DNA from: CAZUQP01 sp964622455
GTDB lineage: Bacteria > Pseudomonadota > Gammaproteobacteria > DSM-16500
Length of the DNA: 64,000 nucleotides
Assembly (NCBI GenBank): GCA_964622455.1
Contig: CAZUQP010000001.1
Coordinates: 1 to 64,000, forward strand
Direction of reading: 5' to 3'
The translations under genes and the position numbers were made by a program. Position 1 is the stretch's first letter. Every line of letters begins with the position of its first letter. Of the stretch, positions 16,383 to 23,821 are shown in pieces. The notes beneath the pieces are model-generated. The model saw only the letters and a program-made list of their open reading frames with translations, searched no databases and was not told where the DNA came from.

Positions 16383-16407
16383 AGTCGGTGACAGCTTGTC
16401 ACCGACT
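16383..16407. other. Perfect 11-bp hairpin downstream of the AbiEii-like gene
   Basis: AGTCGGTGACA and TGTCACCGACT pair around a three-base loop, 18 bases beyond the toxin stop codon. There is no T-run on the minus strand, so it is more likely an RNA-stabilising or processing hairpin, or a protein-binding palindrome, than a classical terminator. Confidence 0.5.
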
Positions 16408-16424
16408 CAAAATTGTGCGGGTTA

Positions 16425-17372
16425 TCAAGATAGGGAATCAATGACTCTTGCGCTAATGTTTTCTAAGATATCTATCGCGTTATCATATTTTAGCGCAGTG
16501 GTATTGTCATATACCATTGTTTCAATAAATTCTTGATATCGTTCTTTCCAGAGTGGTTTGTTTCTCAGTAATGCTAGTGATTGCCTGATTTCGGCACATG
16601 GATTAATGGAATATTCAGGGTGTTGATTTTTGAATTGTTTGGCATCATTGGTGACGATGGCTTTAGCTAAAGTAAAAAAGTTAGCATTAATTCTATTCGC
16701 TGATTTAATAGAGTTTAAATCATAAATATGGCGTACTAATGTTGAGTCATCAGAGTGATATTCGCGTTCAATTGCTACAATCCGGCGAGTGAGGCCAACC
16801 CATTTTTCAATGGCTGTTTCTTCCACTGAGACACAGTAGGTTGATGATGGTGCAAATATAATTGTGTTTCCGATATTATCTTCAATGAGCGTTCTAACCG
16901 ACAGTTCTTCAACTGCAAGACGAATATTGGATAGTGTGAATTCCAATAAAATATGCGGTCTTAGTCCTGTGTTTATTGGAAAAGCGGAAGGATAATCAAT
17001 TTCAATCTTTGAATACTGTCCTTCATTTCGAATGATTGGGTCGCCAGTAATCAAGTCAGGCAGTATTAATTTTGATTTAATATACAACCGAAATTCTTTT
17101 AGTTCTTTCATGAGGCGAGTTTTGCTAAAAGTGACATCCATCTTTTTAACTTGAATTTTGAAATCGACATCTTCAGACATGCGGCTAACAATTTTGTGAG
17201 CTTTTGCTAAACATGTACCGCCACAAAATATTAATTGGAAATATTTATTTTCAATACCAGAAAGGGCATGGATGATCTGGGTGACATAGTAATCTTTTTC
17301 AATAACGGTTTCTTCCAAACCTAAAAGTTCGCCTGTATCACTAACTAGTCGAATTAATTTTTCATTTAGCAT
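16425..17372 (-). CDS. AbiEii-like nucleotidyltransferase toxin
   Basis: A 315-residue member of the nucleotidyltransferase AbiEii/AbiGii family. The family motif is complete: GGTCLAKAHK (51-60) and SRMSEDVDF (63-71), giving the G-G-T/S and D-x-D residues (D68, D70) of the DNA-polymerase-beta fold, and an EEtxxEKWVGLTRR segment in the second half. In type IV toxin-antitoxin systems the AbiEii toxin modifies tRNA acceptor ends and gives phage exclusion by growth arrest. Its ATG overlaps the antitoxin gene by 11 bases, so antitoxin is translated first and coupled. It lies in the island at the 3' end of ssrA. Confidence 0.85.
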   Translation of the reverse strand: MLNEKLIRLVSDTGELLGLEETVIEKDYYVTQIIHALSGIENKYFQLIFCGGTCLAKAHKIVSRMSEDVDFKIQVKKMDVTFSKTRLMKELKEFRLYIKSKLILPDLITGDPIIRNEGQYSKIEIDYPSAFPINTGLRPHILLEFTLSNIRLAVEELSVRTLIEDNIGNTIIFAPSSTYCVSVEETAIEKWVGLTRRIVAIEREYHSDDSTLVRHIYDLNSIKSANRINANFFTLAKAIVTNDAKQFKNQHPEYSINPCAEIRQSLALLRNKPLWKERYQEFIETMVYDNTTALKYDNAIDILENISARVIDSLS

Positions 17373-17793
17373 TTATTCCTTTCTCCACAATTAATTTTCT
17401 ATTGCCATAAGTCAGATGACCCCTAAAGCGGCTTTTTAATTGGACGACAGTGCGGACGGGTACTTGGGTTGATAGACCGGCATTATAGGTTTGTTCGGCG
17501 CTACCAGGTTCCCATTGGATACCTAGTTTGGTGAGGGCTTCTTTGCAGGCTTGACCAAACCCGCCTTGGATAACAGGTTTGTTGAGGGTTTCGGATACAT
17601 AAGCTTTGGCATAAATACCGTAGCCAATTTTAACTAATTCCCCCATTTGTACAAGGTCTTTAAAGCATCGACTAACCTGGCGTGGGCTGCCCATATCTTC
17701 AATATCTTCGCGTAAGACTACATTAGCAGTCATTCGCCTGATGCGATCTAGTGCTTTGAATTTAAAGCTATTTTGATAGTATTTTTGGGTCAT
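17362..17793 (-). CDS. AbiEi/DUF6088-like antitoxin and regulator
   Basis: A 143-residue partner of the AbiEii-like toxin. The chosen ATG has an AAGGGAT box upstream; the frame is open a little further. The N-terminal half (KALDRIRRMTANVVLREDIEDMGSP, then RQVSRCFKDLVQMGELVKIGYGIYAKA) is a winged helix-turn-helix as in AbiEi-type antitoxins, and the C-terminal half should contact the toxin or its nucleotide. Antitoxins of this class repress their own promoter; two 20-bp direct repeats around the promoter fit that here. Confidence 0.8.
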   Translation of the reverse strand: MTQKYYQNSFKFKALDRIRRMTANVVLREDIEDMGSPRQVSRCFKDLVQMGELVKIGYGIYAKAYVSETLNKPVIQGGFGQACKEALTKLGIQWEPGSAEQTYNAGLSTQVPVRTVVQLKSRFRGHLTYGNRKLIVEKGINAK

Positions 17794-17809
17794 AATGATC
17801 CCTTTGTAT

Positions 17810-17875
17810 TCGCCAAATATGGACAATTTTAGTTAGTATAGCACAAAATTTAGTATCGCCAAATATGGACAATTT
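17810..17875 (-). promoter_or_regulatory. Promoter and duplicated operator of the toxin-antitoxin operon
   Basis: Two identical 20-bp copies of TCGCCAAATATGGACAATTT (plus-strand reading) begin at 17810 and 17856, 46 bases apart. On the minus strand the upstream copy supplies a -35-like TTGGCG (17857-17862), followed after 16 bases by a -10 TATACT (17835-17840); the second copy lies just downstream of the -10, before the antitoxin ribosome site. Binding of the antitoxin to both would block the promoter. Confidence 0.7.
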
Positions 17876-17979
17876 ATAAAGGGGCTGGTGGTTATAAAAA
17901 CCTATTAGTTCATAGTAAGTAGCCTTGACGGAACGGTGGCGAGATCAAGGTTTCTATGAGAAGTATTTTTCGCAGATTG

Positions 17980-18000
17980 AAAAACCCCGAAAAACGGGGT
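17980..18000 (-). terminator. Rho-independent terminator of ssrA
   Basis: On the minus strand ACCCCG-TTTTT-CGGGGT is followed by TTTT, 14 bases after the CCA end of tmRNA. Confidence 0.85.
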
Positions 18001-18014
18001 CTTTATTTTAAATT

Positions 18015-18395
18015 TGGTGGAGGCGGCGGGAATTGAACCCGCGTCCGTAAGCTCTAAACCGTTGGGACTACATGCGTAGCCAGGTCATTGAATTTAGCGG
18101 CTTATCCCCCGACCGGCAGGGAAATAAAGCAGCGATCCCGATGAAATTTAGCAACTTGTCTTGGGCAGAGTTCGTTGCGAGCTTGTATGATATGACCCCT
18201 CAGGTTTACTTTCGTAAACTCCGGCCGTACAAGCACAGCCGGTGAGAGGTTCAACTAGGCGGCTACTGCCACCGCGTTGAAAGAGTTGTCGTTTGAATTG
18301 GCAACTATTGGTTTTGTAACATTTTTTACGAGGTAAGTTACGTCCTCGACATGCCCCTAAAGTGTCGCAACCCACGTCGAAGCCAGGTCGCCCCC
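18015..18395 (-). ncRNA. ssrA: Transfer-messenger RNA (tmRNA)
   Basis: The tRNA-like ends pair as GGGGGCG with CGCCTCC, with the characteristic G3-U pair, and the 3' end carries an encoded CCA; the T-arm reads GGTTCAATTCCC. The tag reading frame at 18302-18255 encodes ANSNDNSFNAVAVAA and ends in TAG. With SmpB (encoded just upstream) it rescues stalled ribosomes and marks nascent chains for proteolysis. A TATACT -10 box lies at 18403-18408. The 3' end is the target of the adjacent island. Confidence 0.95.
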
Positions 18396-18438
18396 ATATT
18401 TAAGTATACTCTTAAAATCTTATCATTATATTATAAAA

Positions 18439-18906
18439 CTACAAATCTTTCCTTAAACGTTGCTTTTGACGCTGCCAATCACGCTCTTTTTCACTAGCGC
18501 GTTTATCATGCGCTTTTTTACCCTTCGCAAGACCAATCTGCAATTTAATATGTTTGCCTTTCCAATATAAAGAAAGCGGAATTAAAGTGTAGCCCTTGCG
18601 TTCAACGCTGCCAATCAATTTAGATAATTCGCTCTGATGCAACAACAATTTTCGCGTACGTTGCGGATCAGGATGAATATGCGTGGATGCAGTTGGCAAA
18701 GGCGAAATTTGACCGCCAAAAAGCCATGCTTCACCATTTTTAAGCAGCACGTAACTTTGATCGATTTGAGCTTTGCCTGCGCGCAAACTTTTGACTTCCC
18801 ATCCTTCTAGCACAATGCCAGCTTCATATCGTTCTTCGATGGCATACTCGTGGTGCGCTTTACGATTTTGCGCAATGGTGGCATTTGAGTTATGTTTCTG
18901 TTTCAT
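18439..18906 (-). CDS. smpB: SsrA-binding protein SmpB
   Basis: Binds the tRNA-like domain of tmRNA and delivers it to the ribosome. The 155-residue protein has the family start [27 protein letters not shown], the central [18 protein letters not shown] segment and the basic C-terminal tail [18 protein letters not shown] that enters the decoding centre. It lies 43 bases upstream of ssrA on the same strand and is divergent from ratA, the usual gammaproteobacterial order. Confidence 0.97.
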   Translation of the reverse strand: MKQKHNSNATIAQNRKAHHEYAIEERYEAGIVLEGWEVKSLRAGKAQIDQSYVLLKNGEAWLFGGQISPLPTASTHIHPDPQRTRKLLLHQSELSKLIGSVERKGYTLIPLSLYWKGKHIKLQIGLAKGKKAHDKRASEKERDWQRQKQRLRKDL

Positions 18907-18958
18907 GTGTGGAGTATAATGCTTGAAAGTGCAAAATTAAATAGAGCAATGTTGAATT

Positions 18959-19396
18959 ATGACAATAATTAAGCGCAGCGCAGTCGTTGCTTATACGCCT
19001 CGCCAAATGTTTGAATTGGTGAATAGTATAGAGGAATATCCACGGTTTTTGCCGTGGTGCCGTCAGAGCCATATCCTGACGCGAACGGCGGCAGAAGTAA
19101 AAGCTTCCTTAGAAATTGTCTGGTCTGGCATTCACAAAAGTTTTACCACGCGCAATCATTTACATCCGCATGAAAAAATCGAAATTGAATTAGTGGAAGG
19201 CCCTTTTCGCCATTTAGAAGGTCGATGGGAGTTTGTGGCACTCGGCGAGCACGGTTGTAAAGTGAATTTAGCATTGGAATTTGAATTAACAGGCCATGTT
19301 TTTGATAGAATATTTCAACCGATTTTTCATCATATCGCCAATTCGTTAGTCGATGCGTTTTGCAGACGGGCAGCCAATATTTATGCCAATGGTTAA
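18959..19396 (+). CDS. ratA: RatA/COQ10-like START-domain protein
   Basis: A 145-residue single-domain protein of the polyketide cyclase/START group. The start RSAVVAYTPRQMFELVNSIEEYPRFLPWCR and later LVEGPFRHLEGRWEF are diagnostic. In E. coli RatA was described as a ribosome-association toxin, while its family relation to yeast Coq10 suggests ubiquinone binding; the housekeeping role is the safer reading. It overlaps the following rnfH gene and is divergent from smpB. Confidence 0.93.
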   Translation: MTIIKRSAVVAYTPRQMFELVNSIEEYPRFLPWCRQSHILTRTAAEVKASLEIVWSGIHKSFTTRNHLHPHEKIEIELVEGPFRHLEGRWEFVALGEHGCKVNLALEFELTGHVFDRIFQPIFHHIANSLVDAFCRRAANIYANG

Positions 19397-19673
19397 ATGC
19401 ATTTCAGTTGAAGTGGCGTATGCACTTCCCGATAAGCAAAAAATAATTGCAATTAACGTGCAGGAAGGCAGCACAATTAAAAATGCTATTGATTTATCCG
19501 GTATGTTAAATTTATTTCCTGACATTGATTTAACAAAACAAAACGTCGGGATTTTCAGTGAACCAAGAGAGTTAACCGATAAAGTTAAAGCAGGCGATCG
19601 CATCGAAATTTATCGTCCTCTCTTGATTGATCCTAAAGAAGCGAGACGTAAACGCTCAAAAAAAATCGAGTAA
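19383..19673 (+). CDS. rnfH: RnfH family protein (RatB)
   Basis: A ubiquitin-like-fold protein of about 96 residues. VEVAYALPDKQ at the start, a central DIDLTKQNVGIFSEP and the ending RIEIYRPLLIDPKEARRKR match RnfH. The frame is open from further upstream inside ratA; either of two ATGs six bases apart gives the family length, and neither has a clear ribosome site, so translation is probably coupled to ratA. Function is not established. Confidence 0.9.
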   Translation: MPMVKCISVEVAYALPDKQKIIAINVQEGSTIKNAIDLSGMLNLFPDIDLTKQNVGIFSEPRELTDKVKAGDRIEIYRPLLIDPKEARRKRSKKIE

Positions 19674-19674
19674 A

Positions 19675-21267
19675 TTACGGAGCGAGACCAGGGCGGCTAT
19701 TTGGTTGCAGTTGATTGCCAGCAACATCAGGCTGTGTCTTCCCCCCAAAAAGACGTTGTCTTTTTGTAGCGCTGTTTGATTGTTTTTGATTAGTTGAATG
19801 GGGCCGTTTTCTAGATTCTTCGCTAGTTGCATCAAGAAGCATGGGCATAAAACTATCATCATTTTTGCTTTCTACTATTTTTACCAGTTCTTCTAAACGT
19901 TTTTTTTCATCTTCTTTTGCTTTTAAAATAATTCCTTTGACTACTGCATCCGCATTTTTTTCTTCTTTTGATAGCGGATCTTGGATTTTTTCTTCGCTAA
20001 AAGTATCATAAATGCCTTCTAGTCCTAAAAATTGTGTGTATCCGACGTGACAACCCTTAATGATATTAAAAATAGTTGTTCTTTCTTTCGGTTTTTTACT
20101 CATTAATTTTTCAGAAAATTGATTTAAGCGTTTAACGACATTATCTTCATCAGGATTCTTTTCAGGCATATTTTCTATTAACTTTCGTAAAGTTGTGCCT
20201 AATGCGTAGACTTCAGTTAATTCGTCATACTGATATTTTTCACTTTTTTCTTCCAATTCAGGTGCTCGGTATCCCTTGGTTCCGACAATGTTCTTACTGA
20301 TATAAATAAGATTTTGACAGTCGCGAGCAAAATCGTAATCGATGATGGTGATGCCGCTGTAGCAATGGTTTCGATGTGAGTATATGCTTTTATTAATTTC
20401 CATATCAGCAAGATTGACTACAATATTACGTGGTTTAATATCTCTGTGTATTACATCTTTTCCGTGTATATGGCTTCTGAGTGTTTTGACAATTTCTAAA
20501 AAAATCCGTAGCCATAATAAAGGGGGCCAAGAGTGCTCGGGTTTGGTTGGGTCTTTTCTGTTTTGTATTAAAACATTTAAAGGGGTGCCTTTAGCAAGCT
20601 TCATGGTGAAATTAATTTTATTAGCCTTATGGAACTTTGACTCGCGCAAACAAACATGGGTTTCATGATTCATAATCTTTTTAATCATCTGGACTTCGTG
20701 AAGTGCTGATCTTTTTGCTGTGGATTCCTTTATCTCAATGTTTTTTTTTATTGTTTTTAAGGTAGCCCATGTTCCATTTAACATTTGAGCCAGTTTTACG
20801 GGAGAGTTTCCTTTACCAAGCTCAAATTGTTTGTATATTTCGTAAATAGGATTATTATCCTTATCTCGGGTTTCGTAAATATCATATTGAGGTTTAGAGG
20901 CCTGATCAACAGGCGGATTAAATTGGGGTGGAATTTCTTCTTTAGATTTAAAAGAAGCAATTTTTGTTTTATAAATAATGTAAGTATTACCATTATCATA
21001 GTGGATGCCATAAGGAATGTTAAAACGTGTTTTTAAATAGCGTCTTACAATCGGTGCTTTCGGATTTTCTTTTTTTAATGCAAGGATTTCTTGATCTTCT
21101 TGAAGATCTTTTTCAATATCTTTTTTAATTCTTTCAATGAGTTCATCGGGTAATAATTTATAATTTTTGTATAATTGAGTAGGCTTTACTCCCGGAGGAG
21201 CATAGTGCAAGAGCGATGCAATGTGTTGGGGGTTTCTGTTAAATGCCATAGCCTTATCTGGTCTCAT
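19675..21267 (-). CDS. Eukaryotic-type Ser/Thr protein kinase with basic, NLS-like C-terminus
   Basis: A 530-residue kinase. It has a degenerate glycine loop LGKGNSPVKLA (150-160), the ATP lysine K171 in TLK, a canonical catalytic loop HRDIKPRN (274-281, D276), DYDFA replacing DFG (D312), and RAPEL (334-338). The N-terminal module shares FNIPYGI, then YIIYKTKIASFKSKEEIPP and a YEIYKQFELG lead-in with the first kinase in this window. A coiled-coil-like charged segment (about 430-468) precedes a tail with RKRP (486-489) and KRQR (502-505) spaced like a bipartite nuclear localisation signal. No signal peptide. It is an isolated gene ending two bases after rnfH on the other strand. Likely a secreted effector; that is inference. 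Confidence 0.82.
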   Translation of the reverse strand: MRPDKAMAFNRNPQHIASLLHYAPPGVKPTQLYKNYKLLPDELIERIKKDIEKDLQEDQEILALKKENPKAPIVRRYLKTRFNIPYGIHYDNGNTYIIYKTKIASFKSKEEIPPQFNPPVDQASKPQYDIYETRDKDNNPIYEIYKQFELGKGNSPVKLAQMLNGTWATLKTIKKNIEIKESTAKRSALHEVQMIKKIMNHETHVCLRESKFHKANKINFTMKLAKGTPLNVLIQNRKDPTKPEHSWPPLLWLRIFLEIVKTLRSHIHGKDVIHRDIKPRNIVVNLADMEINKSIYSHRNHCYSGITIIDYDFARDCQNLIYISKNIVGTKGYRAPELEEKSEKYQYDELTEVYALGTTLRKLIENMPEKNPDEDNVVKRLNQFSEKLMSKKPKERTTIFNIIKGCHVGYTQFLGLEGIYDTFSEEKIQDPLSKEEKNADAVVKGIILKAKEDEKKRLEELVKIVESKNDDSFMPMLLDATSEESRKRPHSTNQKQSNSATKRQRLFGGKTQPDVAGNQLQPNSRPGLAP

Positions 21268-21332
21268 TTTAGAAGTACTATTTTAGCTAAAATAGATTAA
21301 ATAAAGCTTAGCAAATTGGATTAATTTTTTTC

Positions 21333-21650
21333 TTATTTATTAATAAATTGCGAATACATATTACCGCTTATTTTAACCAAACGGCCATTTTTAAAGTTTA
21401 GAGTAATATATTTTTCAGTTCGTTCCCCATGGCCAGGTTGATAGGTATAGACATAATCAATCCGGTTATCAGCAAACGTATTCATTAATACCGGGGTACC
21501 CATCATCTCTTTGACAGCGTCTTTGCTCATGCCAGGGTGTAGTTTGTTCACTTGCTCTTCCGTAATAATATTTCCCTGCTCAATATCCATCTTGTGGACA
21601 CAGGCAGATAGGGTGCATACAATGGCTAGCATGAGTAATATTTTTCGCAT
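21333..21650 (-). CDS. bamE: Outer-membrane assembly lipoprotein BamE
   Basis: A 105-residue lipoprotein of the BAM complex that inserts barrel proteins into the outer membrane. The lipobox is LSAC (C17). ITEEQVNKLHPGMSKDAVKEMMGTPVL followed by DYVYTYQPG and LVKISG is the SmpA/OmlA domain. The gene is divergent from fur, the standard arrangement in gammaproteobacteria. Confidence 0.95.
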   Translation of the reverse strand: MRKILLMLAIVCTLSACVHKMDIEQGNIITEEQVNKLHPGMSKDAVKEMMGTPVLMNTFADNRIDYVYTYQPGHGERTEKYITLNFKNGRLVKISGNMYSQFINK

Positions 21651-21738
21651 AATCTGTTCCAGTTATTTTATTAATTTAAGAATGGCGTGATGATAACCGA
21701 TTTTGGGCATTTTTGTAACCTGTTACAAGGAGGGGCAC

Positions 21739-22167
21739 TTGAATAATTCAGACTTAAAAAAAGTCGGGCTTAAGATTACGCTGCCCCGCCTTAAGATCTT
21801 GCAAATATTAGAAAACGCACAATTACATCACTTAAGCGCTGAGGATGTTTACCGTGTTTTATTAGAATCTGGCGATGACATTGGTCTTGCGACTGTCTAT
21901 CGGGTCTTGACTCAATTTGAAGAAGCAGGGCTTGTGGTGCGGCACCATTTTGCTGGAGGGCATTCAGTATTTGAGCTTGATCATGGCACACATCATGATC
22001 ATTTGGTCTGCGTGAAGTGCGGACGGGTCGAAGAGTTTGTTGATGAAGTCATTGAAGCGCGTCAGCAGCATGTGGCAAAAAAAGCAGGTTATACCATTAC
22101 GGACCATAGTTTAAATCTATATGGTATTTGCTCTCCATGCCAGAAATCGACAGCTTCACGAAAGTGA
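21739..22167 (+). CDS. fur: Ferric uptake regulator Fur
   Basis: An iron-responsive repressor of 142 residues. The frame is open from an upstream TTG, but the TTG used here follows a strong AAGGAGG and gives the usual Fur N-terminus (SDLKKVGLKITLPRLKIL). The DNA-recognition helix lies in DIGLATVYRVLTQFEEAG, the metal-binding histidines in HGTHHDHLVC, and a zinc site of the type CVKCG is paired with CSPC at the C-terminus. It overlaps the 3' end of the opposite ribH gene by 12 bases. Confidence 0.95.
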   Translation: MNNSDLKKVGLKITLPRLKILQILENAQLHHLSAEDVYRVLLESGDDIGLATVYRVLTQFEEAGLVVRHHFAGGHSVFELDHGTHHDHLVCVKCGRVEEFVDEVIEARQQHVAKKAGYTITDHSLNLYGICSPCQKSTASRK

Positions 22168-22599
22168 TTTAACGACTTTTATCATCTGAATAGCGGCTTC
22201 TGCTGATTCAATTCCCTTGTTATTTTTAATCCCCAAAGCTCTTTTTTTTGCAAGTTTCACATTTTTTGTCGTCAGCACACCAAAAATAACAGGAACATTA
22301 AATTCCATCATAACGTTTTGACATCCTTGACTGACTTGCTCGCACACATATTTATAATGGTCAGTTTCACCGCGGATGACTGCACCTAAACAAATAATGG
22401 CGTCATATTTTTTTTTTATCGCAAGCAATTTTGCAGTCAGTGGAATTTCAACAGCCCCAGGAACATGGGTAATAGTTATTTTTTCTCGAGAAATACCATG
22501 ATTGATTAAAGTAGATAATGTACTTTGTAGTAATGGCTCGGTAATTTCTTGATTGAATTCGCTTACAACGACAGCCATTTTTATATCAGCATTTGACAT
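22156..22599 (-). CDS. ribH: 6,7-dimethyl-8-ribityllumazine synthase
   Basis: Condenses the ribityl-uracil intermediate with dihydroxybutanone phosphate. The 147-residue protein shows VVSEFNQEIT at the start, HVPGAVEIPL, the phosphate-binding CLGAVIRGETDHYKYV and PVIFGVLTT motifs. It is the last gene of the riboflavin operon and overlaps ribBA by 14 bases. The usual neighbour nusB is absent. Confidence 0.96.
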   Translation of the reverse strand: MSNADIKMAVVVSEFNQEITEPLLQSTLSTLINHGISREKITITHVPGAVEIPLTAKLLAIKKKYDAIICLGAVIRGETDHYKYVCEQVSQGCQNVMMEFNVPVIFGVLTTKNVKLAKKRALGIKNNKGIESAEAAIQMIKVVKSLS

Positions 22600-23821
22600 G
22601 ATGTTCGTCTCCCATCTTAATTTTATGATGTAATTTTTCTTTTTTAGTTTTTAAATAATGTTTATTTTCTTCACTACAAAAAACAGGAATTTTTTCTAGC
22701 TCGATTGTTGCGATACCATATTTTTTAAGGCCCGCTATTTTTTTAGGATTATTGGTCAATAAACGTATGTGAGTCATATTTCTATTTTTTAACCACGCAG
22801 CTGCGATATAATATTCGCGAGAATCAATGGGCAATCCTAGATGTTCATTGGCTTCAACTGTGTCAAATCCTTTTTCTTGTAATGCATAACTTTTAATTTT
22901 GTTAAATAAACCAATGCCGCGCCCTTCTTGGTTAAGATAAATGAGAATCCCGCCTTCTTCACTGATTTTTTGTAAAGAATAATGAAGTTGGTTGTGACAA
23001 TCACATCGTTTTGAACCAAATAAATCACCTGTCATACAAGATGAATGTATTCTAATTAATGGCGGCTTGGATGATTTTTTATTTTTAGTGAGTACAATAT
23101 GTTCCATATGATTTATTTTTTCTTTAATCACAGTTAATTGAAAAATACCGTAAGGATCAAGCGGTAATTCTGCAGAGATGTGTTCTGCAATTAAATTTTC
23201 TTCCAGCTTTCGATAAGCAATCAAGTCTTCAATCGATAAGATCATCAATTGATGTTGCTTAGCAAATTTTTTTAATTGTGCGCCTTTTGCCATGGTCCCA
23301 TCGGTGTTCATCAATTCACATAACGCAGCGGCTGGTTTAAATCCGGCAAGCAGAGAAATATCGATAGAGCCCTCTGTGTGTCCTGGGCGTTCAAGTACAC
23401 CGCCTTCTTTTGCGCATAATGGAAAAACGTGGCCTGGTTTTGTAATCTCTTTTTCAGTGACATTATTTTTAACGGCGGTCAAAATAGTTGTTGCGCGATC
23501 TTTTGCAGATACGCCGGTGGTGATACCATTTTTTGCTTCTATCGATAGGGTAAAAGGTGTTTGGTGCGGGCTCGTATTTTCTTCTGGCGATACCATGTAA
23601 GTGAGCCCCAATTTTTTTAATTGGCTCTGCGTGAGTGATAAGCAAATAATGCCGCTGCCATGCCGAATCATAAAATTGATGATGTCAGATGTAATCGTTT
23701 CTGCAGGGAAAATTAAGTCTGCTTCATCTTCTCGATCATGATGATCTGTCAAAAGAATCATTTTTCCTTTCCGTAAATCAGTTATTGCATTTTGCACGCG
23801 TTCAACATAGGTTTGCATCAT
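22586..23821 (-). CDS. ribBA: Bifunctional DHBP synthase / GTP cyclohydrolase II
   Basis: A 411-residue fusion. The N-terminal half is 3,4-dihydroxy-2-butanone 4-phosphate synthase (DREDEADLIFPAE, TGVSAKDRATTI, RPGHTEGSIDI). The C-terminal half is GTP cyclohydrolase II, with the zinc site SSCMTGDLFGSKRCDC and QEGRGIGL. The second half retains these metal and catalytic residues and may therefore be active. It overlaps both neighbours by a few bases, indicating translational coupling. Confidence 0.95.
   Translation of the reverse strand: MMQTYVERVQNAITDLRKGKMILLTDHHDREDEADLIFPAETITSDIINFMIRHGSGIICLSLTQSQLKKLGLTYMVSPEENTSPHQTPFTLSIEAKNGITTGVSAKDRATTILTAVKNNVTEKEITKPGHVFPLCAKEGGVLERPGHTEGSIDISLLAGFKPAAALCELMNTDGTMAKGAQLKKFAKQHQLMILSIEDLIAYRKLEENLIAEHISAELPLDPYGIFQLTVIKEKINHMEHIVLTKNKKSSKPPLIRIHSSCMTGDLFGSKRCDCHNQLHYSLQKISEEGGILIYLNQEGRGIGLFNKIKSYALQEKGFDTVEANEHLGLPIDSREYYIAAAWLKNRNMTHIRLLTNNPKKIAGLKKYGIATIELEKIPVFCSEENKHYLKTKKEKLHHKIKMGDEHHVKC

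Noticed and set aside
18148..18375. 75-codon minus-strand frame inside the tmRNA gene
   Set aside because: It lies wholly within ssrA, and the pairing of the tmRNA ends and the tag frame explain the sequence.
18959..19673. ratA-rnfH (RatA-RatB) as a second toxin-antitoxin system
   Set aside because: The names come from an E. coli study, but the families are conserved housekeeping proteins here in their standard position; no antitoxin property can be read from the sequence.
21268..21332. PmrA-type regulatory motif (tandem TTAAT repeats) upstream of the second kinase
   Set aside because: Two TTAAT words occur but their spacing is about twice that of the consensus, so this is likely chance in AT-rich DNA.
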